Positions 20,990 to 32,278 of a stretch of DNA of 64,000 bases are shown piece by piece (the stretch's first letter is position 1; every line of letters starts with the position of its first letter). Made by a program: the position numbers and the translations under genes. The DNA is from Rhinopomastus cyanomelas (lineage: Eukaryota > Chordata > Aves > Bucerotiformes > Rhinopomastidae): the NCBI GenBank assembly GCA_013400115.1, contig VXBP01001795.1, forward strand, positions 25,176-89,175. Direction: 5' to 3'. The notes beneath the pieces are model-generated. The model searched no databases. It saw nothing but the letters and a program-made list of their open reading frames with translations, and was not told where the DNA came from.

Positions 20990-21301
20990 GGGCTGTCAGA
21001 AGGCTGGGGAAGACTGTTCACAAGGGCAGGGAACGATAGGACAAGGGGTCCTGGTTTGAAGCTGGAACAGGGCAGATTGAAGCTGGACAGGAGGAGAAAG
21101 GTTTTGAATCTGAGGGTGGGGGATCTCTGGAACAGGCTGCCTAGAGAGGTGGTGGAGACCTCATCCCTGGAGCCATTCAAGACCAGGCTGGATGGAGCTC
21201 TGGGCAATCTGTTCTAGCTAGAGATGTCTCTGCTTGTTGTCGGGCAGTTGGACTAGATGGCCTTTGGAGGTCCCTTCCAACCCAAAAAACTCTATGCTTC
21301 T
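20990..21301 (+). mobile_element. CR1 fragment, type D, adjacent to an RNF165 exon
   Basis: CTGGAACAGGCTGCCTAGAG, GAGCCATTCAAGACCAGGC and the TTTGGAGGTCCCTTCCAACC end. It stops 75 bp from the donor of the 21377-21686 exon, the closest CR1 to any coding exon here. Confidence 0.92.
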
Positions 21302-21376
21302 ACTGCTGGGGTTTCACACAGCAGTGAGACTGATGCAGTTTCTCAGCATCGTTTAGGAAGAGCAAGACCCCCTTAC

Positions 21377-21686
21377 CTGGGATGGGGCATGAGCCGGCGG
21401 TGCTGTGCCTCGAGGAGCTGCTGCTGGAGGAGGTATTGCTGGTGAAGCGCCTGAGGTAGGAAGGGGGGTCCGGCCACATCCTGGAAAGGTAGAGCTGGCA
21501 CCGTTGTCAGGGGCTGGTGCAGGGGGCCACTGTGCTGGTGGGCAGGGGCCATGTGGGGGGTCAGCCCCGGCTGGGGTTGTACCGCATGAGGCAGGGTGAA
21601 GTCAGCGGAGAGCTGAGGCTGGGGTCCCAAGTGGAAGTGCCGGCAGGAGGTAGCATGGGGATGCTGAGATCTTTGAAAAGGAGCAC
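21377..21686 (-). CDS. RNF165: RNF165 large 5' coding exon (second coding exon by family structure)
   Basis: The exon is 310 bp and starts inside a Gly codon, so at least one more coding exon lies upstream. It encodes APFQRSQHPHATSCRHFHLG, the HMAPAHQHSGPLHQ stretch, a GPPFLPQALHQQYLLQQQL block and EAQHRRLMPHPR. The segment is rich in Gln, His and Pro and is probably disordered. The acceptor is CTTTTCTCTTCCAG-like (CTCTTCTCTTCCAG) and the donor is CAG|GTAAGGGGG. The exon leaves in phase 2 and joins the 17476-17601 exon in frame. A type D CR1 ends only 76 bp from its donor side. In mammals the missing first exon encodes an N-terminus beginning MVLVHVGYL; nothing resembling that was found between here and 64000. 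Confidence 0.93.
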
Positions 21687-21989
21687 CTGGAAGAGAAGAG
21701 CATGGCCGTCACGGGGGCCAGCAGTGGCCAGGGAACCCCAACCTGGCAGTGGCTCATCCAGGCCAAGAACTGGTCAGGCAGCCACTTGTCTCCTCTGGGT
21801 TAAGGAAAAGAGGTCAGTTAATGCTGATTACATGGCAAAATGTTGATTTTGACTAATAGCTTTTCTTCTCCAAGAAAACACTGGAACCAAAACAAAAGTT
21901 TGGGTTCAAAGTGATTTTTTGGCTCCAAACTGAAGTGTGTACAGATTACAACTGCTTCAGCTCGTTTTGGTTTGCCTGTCTTAAAGAGA

Positions 21990-22407
21990 ATAGGAGCTCG
22001 AGTTTTAATAGTGATGGGACAAGGAGTGATAGTTAGACTAGAAGAGAGGATTCAGACTGGACAGAAGAAATTGTTGATGGTGAGGATGGGGAGAGCTTGG
22101 CCCAGGGTGCCTAGAGAGGTGGGAGAAGCCCCATCCCTGGCACCATCCCAGGTCAGGTTGGAACTTGGGTCTCTGAGCAACCTGTTCTGGTTGGGGATGT
22201 CCCTGCTAACTGCAGGAGGTTTAACTAGAGGAGCTTTGAAGGCTCCTTCCATCTCAAACTGGATGGCTAGACCATCCCAGGAACCATCCCAGGTCAGACT
22301 GGACCTTGGGTCTTTCAGTAAGCTGCTCTGGTTGGGGATGTCCCTGCTCACTGCAGGAGGGTTAACTAGAGGAGCTTTGAAGATCCCTTCCACCTCAAAT
22401 TGTTCTG
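21990..22407 (+). mobile_element. CR1 3' end, D-like, with internal 141-bp tandem duplication
   Basis: GTGATGGGACAAGGAGTGAT, then two successive copies of the terminal segment (22142-22282 and 22283-22407), each with CTGGTTGGGGATGTCCCTGC and TTAACTAGAGGAGCTTTGAAG. Confidence 0.85.
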
Positions 22408-22999
22408 CTATTCCATAAAAAAGCCTCAATGTTTTAGAAAGTGGGGAAAAAACCTCAAAGATCTGTTTTCTAAAATCAGTGTCCACGGGTTATGAACTCA
22501 CTGAGTTTCTGAAACTTGCTGACTTTGGCTGCAGCTCCTTTGTCTGCCTAGAAGAGTCTCATAGGCAAGGAAATGTTCTCTGCTCTAATGAGCTGCCTCT
22601 CGCTGGCTGCAGGATGTGGATGAGACACCTTCCACCTCTGAGAGCCAAGATCAAGACTGAGCATCTTGGCTGGGTCCCATCAGTAGCCCTCATAAGCTCA
22701 GTGCAGGGGGAGAGCAGCTGTGGGAAACGCAGCACCGACAGCTACGAAACCAGCCACAAAACTGTTGGGAGGGAGGAAGAAATGAGGTGTGAAAGACATC
22801 CGTAGTGGAGGCTTTCTGCAAAGCATCTGGCACTGGCTTGCACCTCCCTCAAGATCCGTGCTTGGATGGGACCTCAGCCCAGTCCCTCACATTAATTTCT
22901 ACATTCCCAGAGCATCGTGGAAAAAACTTTGGCTCTTAAACTAGGGAGAGAGGCCGCTCGGAAGTGAAGGGTGAACACTGAGTGAAGCGATTAGAGATT

Positions 23000-23033
23000 A
23001 TAGAGTCATTCATTCAGGTTGGAAAACACCCTT
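23000..23033 (-). mobile_element. CR1 type B scrap cut by the next copy
   Basis: GAGTCATTCATTCAGGTTGG to AAACACCCT, interrupted at 23034 by a type A 3' terminus. Confidence 0.7.
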
Positions 23034-23435
23034 CACAGAATCACAGAACATCAGGGATTGGAAGGGACCTCGAAAGATCATCCACTCCAATCCCTTCAAC
23101 AGAGCAGGACCCCCTAGACCAAGTCACACAGGAACACGTCCAGGCAGATTTCAAATGTCTCCAGAGAAGGAGACTCCACAACCCCCTTGGGCAGCCCCTG
23201 CCAGTGCTCTGCCACCACTCATTGGGAAGAAGTTGCTTCTCATACAGATGTGGAACCTCCTCTGTTCCAGCTCACACCCATTGTCCCTTGTCCTATTATT
23301 AGATGCCCCTGAGCAGAGCCTGACTCCATCCTCCTGACACCCACCCTTCACATATTGATCAACATTCATGGGGTCACCCCTCAATCTCCTTTTCTCCAGG
23401 CTAAAGAGACCCACCTCCCTAAATGCCTCTTTGCT
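23034..23435 (-). mobile_element. CR1 copy, type A
   Basis: From TCACAGAATCACAGAACATC to AATGCCTCTTTGC. The minus frame (LEKRRLRGDPMNVDQYVKGG...) is open across the copy. Confidence 0.93.
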
Positions 23436-24340
23436 ACGATCAGCCCAAGGATAGGACACCTACTCTCTTACACAGTCTTCTGAACAGTTCATCTCCCTAA
23501 AAACCTCTTCTCTGATCTTTGAAATCAGCAGAAAATATCTGGGAACGATGAGAGACACAGAGTGTCATCACAAGTCACAGCCCATGATGCTTTGTCAACC
23601 CAGGTGCCTCCTGCCAGCAGGCAAGGCCATCCCATCACAGCAGCTCAGGGAGCCCTGAGTGCTTTCTGCTCACGTCCACGTGGAGAAGGGAGATGCACAA
23701 GGCAAGCCAGATGCCAGCAAGAGAAGCAGCGGGAGAGGACCTAACGGGAACGAGCGGTTTGCAAAGCTGCACATAAGTAATTACACACAGCATCCCTCAA
23801 ATACAAACGAGTCCCCCGTAGTGCCGCTCTGAGAGAGGCAGCAGGTAACAAACACGAGTGCCACCAGCAGCAGAACTTCTTCGAGTGATAATTAACTGTC
23901 AGATAATGGAGTGATTTGGATGCTCTATTAATTAAAACCAGAGGAGCTGGGTTCAGAGCAACCATTCCTCAGTGACAGAGCTGCAAACCCAAAAGGAAGA
24001 GCCATCCAAGTACCCCATTCCTTTGGTTCTGCAGGTTATATTTGCAGAGGTTGATTTGGCCCCAAGCCACCAGAACCTGCTGACATATAAAGGTTGAGTA
24101 ATGACTTGGAGATCCTGTGCTGCCTTAGCTAAAGCTGAGCAACGTTGTCATCATGGGGAGATGGCTCCTAACTGTTGTGTTTGCTGGGCTCTTGCAAAGC
24201 AACCTCTAATGGTCAAGGGTATCCCAACGGGTGACAGCAAGCCACAGGTGAGACATTTTACACCTCAGGGCTTTCACAGCACCTGAAGACAAGGTGCTGG
24301 AGCAGGTTAATAAGCTAATACCCCTGCACATCCACGGGTA

Positions 24341-25062
24341 GAATCATATAATAGAATCATAGAATCATCCAGGTTGGAAAAGACCTTCAGGATCACTGAG
24401 ACCAACCATCAACCCTACTCTACAAGTTGACCCCTAAAACAGATCCCCCAGCACTACATCTACGTGACTTTTAAACTCATCCAGGGATGAGAACTCAACC
24501 ACCACCCTGGGCAACCTGTCCCTGTGCCTGACCACTCTCTCCACAAAGAATTTCTTCCTGATATCCAGTCCAACCCTCCCCTGTTGAAGCCTGAAGTCCT
24601 TCCCTCTCATTCTGTCACTAATGACCAGTGAGAAGACACCAGCACCAACATCTCTATAGGGTTCTTTCAGATAGCTGTAGAGAGCAAGGAGGTCTCCCCT
24701 CAGGCTTCTCTTCCTCAAACTAAATAGCCCCAACTCTCCCCATCTCTCCTCATCAGATTGATTCTCCAGGCCCTTCCCCAGGTTTGTTGTCCTCCTCTGC
24801 CCTCGCTCCAGCCCCTTGATGTCTCCCTTGTACTGAGGTGCCCAAAACTGGACCCAGTACTCAAGGTGCAGCCTCCCCAGTGCTCAGTACAGTGCTCCCT
24901 ACTTCTGCTGGACACACAGTTCCTGATCCAGGCCAGGATGCCATTTGCCTTCCTGGCTACTTGGGCACCCTGCTGGCTCATATTCAGCCTCCTGTCAATT
25001 AGAAGCCCCAGGTCCTTTTCTACCAGACTACCAGCCTGTGCCACCAAGGCAGCAGCTGGGCA
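24341..25062 (-). mobile_element. CR1 copy, type B, about 720 bp
   Basis: From AGAATCATATAATAGAATC through SLRKRSLRGDLLALYSYL to the GSLVEKDLGLLIDRRLNMSQ block; ORF2 C-terminal third with frame breaks. Confidence 0.94.
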
Positions 25063-25539
25063 ACAACAGCCTAGGAGGGCCCAAGAAATGAAGCTTTAGT
25101 GATATTCCACCACATTTCGCAGCACGTACATAAAGCAGAAAAAGACAGTCCCTCATCTTCTTCATCTTTGTCACCTCACGATGCCTGGTGCGACCTTAGC
25201 CAAAGGACTTCCAGACTTTTGCTCTCTCTTGGGAAGTGTTAGTCTCATTTAGCAAAATATCTGCAAGACCTTTGATGCCAGAGCCACGATGAACTAGACA
25301 GCATGGGATGGGCTCATCTTCTTGTCAAATCTTTTGACTTTGAATTTTGCCTCCCACACCAAGACCGTCCTTGTGAGGAACTTGGCAACAGACTTCCCTG
25401 GGGTCCAGAAAATGCAAACTCTACCCCTGATATCCAGGCAGCAGGCCACATGGGGCCCATGTAGAGCCAACATGACCTCAAGTAAAAGACTAACCCTTTT
25501 TGGTTTTGGTGCAGAGAGTTAATTTCCCTTATTTTTTGG

Positions 25540-25870
25540 CACTAGTCAATTAAAACAGCTCATTTTAGGGTTGGTTTTTTTTTTGACCTAGTACCTGCTG
25601 GTGCAACGAAGCGTTGTCCTCCACTAGAAAAATACTACCGAGAGGCGACCGAGACCGTGTGATTAAGTAAAAGCCATCAATTTGTCTTCATATAATTCAC
25701 TGTCTCATGTTGTAATTGTTCATTCCCAGCAACTAATCCAATTGCCAACGAGGACTTTGACAGCAAAGCAAAGGCTTTGGGGAATACTCCAGAAAATTTA
25801 TGCTTATTAGCAGCCATCAATTCACGCAGCTGGCATAACCGAACCAGCCCGCGCCACAAAGAGACAGCCC
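25540..25870. other. Candidate conserved non-coding element
   Basis: Unique AT-rich sequence with GTCAATTAAAACAGC, TTGTAATTGTTCATTC and TTATTAGCAGCCATCAATTC, bounded by CR1-rich DNA. Homeodomain-like TAAT cores are frequent. Inference only. Confidence 0.3.
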
Positions 25871-25968
25871 TTGCCAAGCGTGGTGATGGTGGACCCCAGA
25901 ACCCCTGGCAACAGTGTGAAACAGAACATCTCAGTGTCTTGTCTTCAGATTACCTCTTCTGCCCATCC

Positions 25969-26471
25969 AGAATCACAGGACATCAGGGATTGGAAGGGAC
26001 CTCAAAAGATGATCCAGTCCAACCCCCTGACACAGCAGGATCACCTAGATCCAGTTGCAGAGGAACATGGCCAGGTGGGTTTTGAATGTCTCCAGAGAAG
26101 GAGATTCCACAACCCCCCTGGCAGCCCCTTCCAGGGCTCTGTCACCATCACCGGAAAGAAGTTCCTTCTCAGACTGATGTGGAACCTCCTCTGTTCCAAC
26201 TCAGACCCACTGCCCCTTGTCCTTTCATTAGATGCCCCTGAGCAGAGCCTGGCTCCATCCTCCCACAGTTTCCATATTTATCAACATTCATGGGGTTTCA
26301 CAGGTCACAGAGTGTTAGAGGTTGGAAGGGACCTCAAAAGATCATCTAAGTCCACACCTCAGTCTCCTTTTTCACAAGCTCAAGAGCCCCAGCTCCCTCA
26401 GACCTTCCTCATCAGGGAGGTGCTCCACTCTCTTCACCATCTTTATGGCTCTGCTGGACCTGGGCCATCCA
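25969..26471 (-). mobile_element. CR1 copy, type A, with a small nested CR1 (26297-26354)
   Basis: The host reads to AACATTCATGGGGT, is broken by a 58-bp CR1 3' scrap, and resumes CACCTCAGTCTCC as in intact A copies. Confidence 0.9.
26297..26354 (-). mobile_element. Nested CR1 3' scrap (58 bp)
   Basis: TTCACAGGTCACAGAGTG...AAGATCATCTAAGTCCA inserted between GGGGT and CACC of the host. Confidence 0.8.
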
Positions 26472-26559
26472 CATGTTCATCACAAAAACACAAGGCAAAC
26501 CCAGAATTGACCCGCTGGCACCAGCTGAGCAGCTTCACTCCAGGTAACTCGCTCTGACT

Positions 26560-26800
26560 CACTAGTGTCCTAGATCACATTTGAATTGGAACCAGCAAGC
26601 ATAGCCCATAAAATACTTCAAGAAAATTTGATTAATGGATTTAATCTGCTAAAGTTGTTTTCCTGGACAATAACGTGTTCTACAGCGGAGAGTAGCACAC
26701 GGCTGAAAATGAGTTCAGATGCAGCATTGCAGCTTTTGTCTTCTGTCGTAATAATAAGGACAGGGCTAAGATTTTCATTAGTTAAGTTTGGAGATGTTTC
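26560..26800. other. Candidate conserved non-coding element
   Basis: AAAATTTGATTAATGGATTTAATCTGC and TTCATTAGTTAAG-type motifs in a repeat-free stretch between two type A CR1 copies. Inference only. Confidence 0.28.
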
Positions 26801-27000
26801 CACAGCATGAGGTCGAGTCTGTGCCTATCAAGCTCCAGAGCCGTTGACTGCATCCTCCATGAGCCATGTTCACCGCCACCAGCGCAGTTGCTCGCCCACC
26901 TGAGTCGTCAGCTTGCACAATCCTTGTTGTCTTACACCCACCTGGCCTCAGCTGAGCCATCAAGGCAACTAATGCCTGAGCCTAGATAGTCCAGATGTAA

Positions 27001-27453
27001 ATCACAGAATCCCAGAACATTAGGGATCGAAAGGAACCTCCAAAGACCATCCAGTCCAATCCCCCTGACACAGCAGTATCCCCTAGATCCAGTTGCACAG
27101 GAACGTGTCCAGGTGAGTTTTAAACATCGCCAGAGGAGACTCCACAACCTCCCTGGGCTTGCTCCCCAGGCAAGAAGTTCCTTCTCATGTCTATGTGGAA
27201 CCTCCTATGTTCCAGCTCATACCCACTGCCCCATGTCCTATCATTAAATGATACAGAGCAGAGCCTGGCTCCATCCTCCTGACACCCACTTTTCACACGT
27301 TTATCACCACCGATGAGGTCACCCCTCAGTCTCCTTTCCTCCAAGCTCAAGAGACCCAGCTCCCTCAGCCTTTTGCCATAAAGGAGACGTTCCTACTCCA
27401 TCACCTTTGTGGCTCTGTGCTGGACTCTCTCCAGCAGTTCCGTGTCCTTCCAC
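27001..27453 (-). mobile_element. CR1 copy, type A
   Basis: ATCACAGAATCCCAGAACATTAGGG-type end to CAGCAGTTCCGTGTCCTTCC. An internal deletion removes the GCAGCCCCTTCCAGTGCTC block near 27150-27170. Confidence 0.92.
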
Positions 27454-27536
27454 AGAAGACATATAAAATATATCTTCCACATCTAAAAGTTTGCTCTAAC
27501 ATCTGGAGCCAAAGATGGGAATCCTAGAGAAAGCTG

Positions 27537-27580
27537 AATCACGGAATCACGAACGTATTGGGTTGGAAGGGACCTCCAAA
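27537..27580 (-). mobile_element. CR1 type D 3' end, left arm of an inverted pair
   Basis: ACGTATTGGGTTGGAAGGG to ACCTCCAAA. It abuts a plus-strand D copy without spacer. Confidence 0.8.
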
Positions 27581-27820
27581 GGTTTTAAGCTGGAATAGGG
27601 TAGACTGAGTCTGGACATGAGGAAAAACTTCTTGAATCTGATGGTGGGGGATCCCTGGGACACCTAGAGGTGGATTCCCCATCCCTGGAGCCATTCAAGG
27701 CCAGGCTGGATGGGGTTCTGGGCAATCTGTTCTTGTGATCGATGGCCCTGCTCATTGTACAGCGGTTGGACTAGATGCCCTTTGGATGCCTCTTCCAACC
27801 CAACACATCCTGTGATTCTA
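27581..27820 (+). mobile_element. CR1 type D 3' end, right arm of an inverted pair
   Basis: GGTTTTAAGCTGGAATAGGG, GGAGCCATTCAAGGCCAGG and the CTCTTCCAACCCAACACATC end with TGTGATTCTA. Confidence 0.9.
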
Positions 27821-28444
27821 TTGGTTAGCAGCTCTCCACAAACACCCAAAACACATAGCTGGAAGATGGCTTTGCAGGCTGCGCTCTCCAACCGAGGAGG
27901 TATAGGTTTGTTTTTAGAAAGCCAACAGATGATGCAGGCACACGGAGAGCAGAACCTGCTCAGCTCCTCACTACCATGCTGTCTCCACCCTTTGCTCAAC
28001 GCAGGCTTCAAACACAGCAGGAACCCACAGGGAAACTCATCACATCCTCCTCACCACCGCTTTCTCACTTTCACTTCTCTCTCCTTTTTCCTCGGTTCTA
28101 CAAGTTATATTTGTTGTCTCTATAAGTTATCTGAAGCACTTGGTGTTTTTTCCATCGAGCGAAATGTTCTCACTTTCCTCACACCCTGAGGTGGACCCTG
28201 CTAACCACAAGGTCACGTGTTTCTGTGTGACATTGAGTCACAGAAATCACACCGGGTACTCTGGTCGTGGGGGATTCTTCTCTATCATCAATTGGGATTT
28301 GACGGTGCCTACGGACACGCAAATCTATCCACCCACTAACTTTGCACCCAGAAAGTCTTGACGCGCCCACACACTCATCAAACACTGTCCCGTCGCAAAC
28401 CCTTGGGTGATCCCTGCAGAGGGATGTGGACTGACAAGACTTGG

Positions 28445-28925
28445 AGTCTGAAGAACAGGTCCAATGAGGAGAGGCTGAGGGAGCTGGGGCTGCTCAGCTG
28501 GGAGAATAGGAGGCTGAGGGGAGACCTCACTGCTCTCTACAGCTACCTGAAGGGAGGCTGTAGAGAGGTAGGGGCTGGTCTCAGACCAGTGGTAGGACAA
28601 GAGGAAATCAAAGAATCACAGAATCACAGAACATTAGGGATTGGAAGGGACCTCGAAAGATCATCTAGTTCAATCACCCTGCCACAGCAGGATCATCTAG
28701 ACCAAGTCGCCCCAGGGGAGGTTCAGGTTGGATCTTAGGAAAAAAATCTTCCAGAAAGAGTGGGGAGACCTTGGAAAAGGCTGCCCAAGGAGGGGGTAGA
28801 GACACTAGAGGGGTTCAACAAACCAGTAGCCATGGTGTTTCTGGAGATGGTTTAGTGGTTCAGGGTTGGACTTGATGGTCTTAAAGGTCTTTTCCAACCT
28901 TGATGATCCTATGACTCTGTGACTG
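28445..28925 (+). mobile_element. CR1 copy, B-like, interrupted by a nested type A copy
   Basis: Host pieces 28445-28607 (EERLRELGLLSWENRRLRG frame) and 28711-28925 (GGGGAGGTTCAGGTTGG to CCTTGATGATCCTATGAC). Confidence 0.92.
28608..28710 (-). mobile_element. Nested short CR1 tail copy, type A, about 100 bp
   Basis: From TCAAAGAATCACAGAATC to ATCTAGACCAAGTCGC, where the host CR1 resumes; same 5' breakpoint as the other short A tails. Confidence 0.88.
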
Positions 28926-29732
28926 CTTCAGCCTTTATGAAAAGAAACACCCAGAAAGCAGAACATTCCCACCTCTTCTCCTCATAGCAGTGAGGTTATT
29001 GACAATGTGATCAAGCTGATGGTGAGAGACGCAGGATCATTCCCAAGCTGGCTCTGGGGTATCTCAAGCAGACAGCTGCAGCCCAGGGAGGCCAGTCACC
29101 ATGGAGAGGTGAACAAAACCTGTCTCATGCTGGTGATGCAAGGGGATATTTCCCCTGGGTAAGGCAGCCTGGGTAGTGTGTTGAGTCTGTGTGTGAGCAC
29201 GTGGGGTTTTGGAGCTGGAGGGGACACTGGGGCTATTTACACATCTCAGTGCCATCAAGCTGGAGAGGGAGACGGAAGGTCTTGAGGAGAACTGGCTTCA
29301 CTCACTGACAGATTTTAGCAAGATCATTGTAATCAGCTGGGCCTGGGAGGGGATGGAGACGCCGTCTCGGATGTTTCGCCCTGATTAGAGCCACCACAAC
29401 CTCTCTTCCTGCCCTAGGGAGGCAGATAAGCCCCATAAATCAGAGCTATCTGTGTAGTCTCTGAGCACTGGGTTCTGCAGAGAGACCACCAAGCTTTTAA
29501 TAGCCCAGGCGCCTGCAGCTTGTTTCCCTGGACATGCATTAAAATTCTCCTTGGAGATAGCAATGCAGTGGGAACTCGGCATCGGTCCTGATGGAATAGA
29601 GCGAGTGAAGGCTAGAGCTACCGGATGAGCTCTGGTTCCATGAGGAGCACTGAGAAGGACCAGCACAGGGACTTGTGTTTACAAACAAGCCACAAATTGC
29701 CTGGTGCCATCTGCCACATGTTAACCCTTCCA

Positions 29733-30035
29733 TGGAATCACAGACTGGTTTGAGCTGGAAGGGATGAATATCTTGTTCCAACCCCCTGCCGTGGGCAGCG
29801 ACACCTCTCACCAGACCAGGTTACCCACAACCCAATCCAACCTGGCCCTGAAGACTTTCAGGGATGAAGCAGCCACAACCTTCCTGGGCAACCTGTTCCA
29901 GTGCCTCAGCACCCTCACAGGAAGGAATTTCTACCTCAGATATCAATCTGTCCTCTTAGTTTGATCCCATCCCTTGTCCTAGCACTAGAGCCCCTTGTAA
30001 AAGGTCTCTCTCCAACTTTCCTGTAGCCCTCTGCA
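29733..30035 (-). mobile_element. CR1 fragment, type D
   Basis: ATGGAATCACAGACTGG end, GGGCAACCTGTTCCAGTGCC and CACAGGAAGGAATTTCTACC. Confidence 0.9.
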
Positions 30036-30091
30036 CTTTATTTGGGAACACATCCTTATTAAATGAGTTTAATTGACTTACAGTCAATTAT

Positions 30092-30199
30092 CGCAGTATC
30101 ACAGTATTACCAAGGTTGGAAGAGACCTCATAGATCATCAAGTCCAACCCGTTACCACAGAGCTCAAGGCTGGACCGTGGCACCAAGTGCCACGGCTAA
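30092..30199 (-). mobile_element. CR1 3' end, type C
   Basis: The terminal repeat is CAGTATCACAGTAT (ATACTGTG units in sense), then CCAAGGTTGGAAGAGACC and GGCACCAAGTGCCACGG. Confidence 0.88.
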
Positions 30200-30841
30200 G
30201 GATAACAAATAACCCCCCAGACCAAGCCCACATCGTATTCAGCTGCACTAACATGTTGTGTGGTCTTGCATGGAGGGAGGCACCATGTCACCCCCATCCC
30301 AGCACAGGACAACAAGCTGCAGAGTAAGAAGATCAGGGTGAGGAAGATGGAAGAGGAAGATGAAAGAACATTATCAGGTGGCGAGGAATCTGTCCCTACT
30401 TTCAGCACCTTCACCATCAAGCTTTCTCATTTCATCTGACGGCAAATGGCAAGGACTGTGCTAAAGATAACAGGCGGCCAGCACAAGCCCAGCCCAGGGC
30501 TACTGTGGGACGGGTAGCAGATCTCAGCACCAGACAGTTGCTCCAGCACCAGTTAGCAATGGGCAAAAAGCATTTTCATTTGCTTAGCCAGGCAGGGACC
30601 GAGTCAGGATGGAGACCTTGAAATAGGGAAAGGGGTGGTCTGTGCAGGCTGGTGGAATGTGGTTGGGTCTTGGGTGGAAACATGATGTTTTAGAGGTTTT
30701 ATCATCCTCCCACTCAGAGTCTAGTGCCTTTAATGGAAAAGGACTATGAAGGAGTTTAGGGGAACAGCTTAGCTGTGTTCAGGTGTAGCCTGTAAGCGTT
30801 TGAGGGTCACTGCCACCCAACAGCCCTTATTGGAGGATTTC

Positions 30842-31062
30842 TATCACAGTATCACAGTATCACAGTATTATCAAGGTTGGAAGAGACCTCATAGATCATC
30901 AAGTCCAACCTGTCACCACAGAGCTCAAGGCTAGACCATGGCACCAAGTGCCATGTCCAATCCTGCCTTGAACAGCTCCAGAGTTGGCGACTCCACCACC
31001 TCCCTGGGCAGGCCATTCCAGTGGCCAATGACTCTCTCGGTGAAGAACTTTCTCCTCACCTC
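30842..31062 (-). mobile_element. CR1 fragment, type C
   Basis: Three and a half ATCACAGT units, then GGTTGGAAGAGACCTCATAG. The minus frame reads LPREVVESPTLELFKAGL. Confidence 0.92.
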
Positions 31063-31275
31063 AAGTTCTATAGAGGACCTTTGTGCAGGCATGGCAAAGC
31101 ATAGCTCAGCATGTCCCAGAAGCATCGTCAACATGCATATCCCACAGACCACAGATTGTCCCTGCTTGCTTGTACAATCCCATTCACCTCTCACCCTAAT
31201 GAAGCCTCTTATTAAAAGTTGAGTTGCGTGGCTGGAGCAAAGCCTCATGCCTGTGGTCCCCAACATAAAGAATCT

Positions 31276-32278
31276 TACGGAATCATTGAGGTTGGAAAAC
31301 ATCTTGGGGATCATCAAGTCCAACCATCAATTCTACTCTATAAGGTCACCACTAAAAGGGATCCCCCAACTCTAAGTCTCTTTTAAAGTCTTTCAGGGAT
31401 GGGGACCCAACTACCACCCTTGGCAGCCCAGTCTAGTGCCTGGCCACTGGAAGAATTTCTTCCTGATGTCCAGTCTAACCCTCCTCTGTTGAAGCTTGAA
31501 GCCCTTCCCTCTGCTTCTGTCACTACTGACCTGTGGGAAGAGACCAGCACCAACATCTCTACCATATCATAGAATCATAGAATCATTAGGTATTGGAAGG
31601 GACTTCAAAAGATCATCCAGTCCAATCTCCCTGACACAGCAGGATCACCTAGATCCAGTCACACAGGAACATGTCCAGGAAGGTTTTAAATGTCTCCAGA
31701 GAAGCAGACTCCACAATCACCCTGGGCAGCCTGTTCCAATGCTCTGTCACCCTCACTGGGAAGAAGTTCCTTCTCATATTTATATGGAACCTCCTATGTT
31801 CCAGGTTGCACCCATTGCCTCCTGTCCTATCACCAGGTGACACTGATAAGAGCCTGGCTCCACTCTCCTGACACCCACCCTTCAAAGACTTACAGACATT
31901 AATGAGGTCAGCCCTCAGTCTCCTCTTCTCCAAGCTCAAGAGACCCAGCTCCCTCAGCCTCTCCTCAAAAGGGAAGTGTCCTACATCCTTCACCTTCTTC
32001 ATTGCTCTATGCTGGACACCCTCCAGCTGCTCTGTGTCCTTCTGGAACTGAGGGACCCACAACTGGACACAACACTTCAGATGTGGTCTCGGCAGTGGAG
32101 AGCAGACGAGGAGAAGGACCTCTCTTGATCTGCTAACCATCCCCATTCCGATCCACCCCAGGATGCTGTTGGCTCTCTTGGCCACAAGAGCACATTGTTG
32201 GCTCATAGTCATCCTGCTGTCCACTGGGACCCCCAGGTCCTTTCAGATAGTTGTAGAGAGCAATGAGGACTCCCCAAA
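31276..32278 (-). mobile_element. CR1 copy, type B, split by a 675-bp nested type A copy
   Basis: Host pieces 31276-31564 and 32240-32278. The host breaks at CACCAACATCTCTACCA and resumes CTTTCAGATAGTTGTAGAG, adjacent in uninterrupted B copies such as 17769. Confidence 0.92.
31565..32239 (-). mobile_element. Nested CR1 copy, type A, 191-residue open frame
   Basis: From TATCATAGAATCATAGAATC to GGGACCCCCAGGTC. The minus frame is uninterrupted from MTMSQQCALVAKRANSILG to the CR1 C-terminus FLCDWI, so it is a young copy. Confidence 0.94.

Larger units (their letters stand above)
17602..21376 (-). other. RNF165 intron (3775 bp)
   Basis: GTAAGG...CCCCACAG. It contains CR1 copies at 17769, 19590-20235 (with a nested copy), 20299, 20578, 20760 and 20990. 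The 18336-19588 stretch is CR1-free. Its 18470-18700 part, with a CATAAA/ATAAAACG-rich segment, is a candidate conserved element; the rest shows nothing. Confidence 0.8.

Noticed and set aside
25871..26557. 228-codon plus-strand frame
   Set aside because: Antisense of a type A CR1 with a nested scrap; no host protein similarity.
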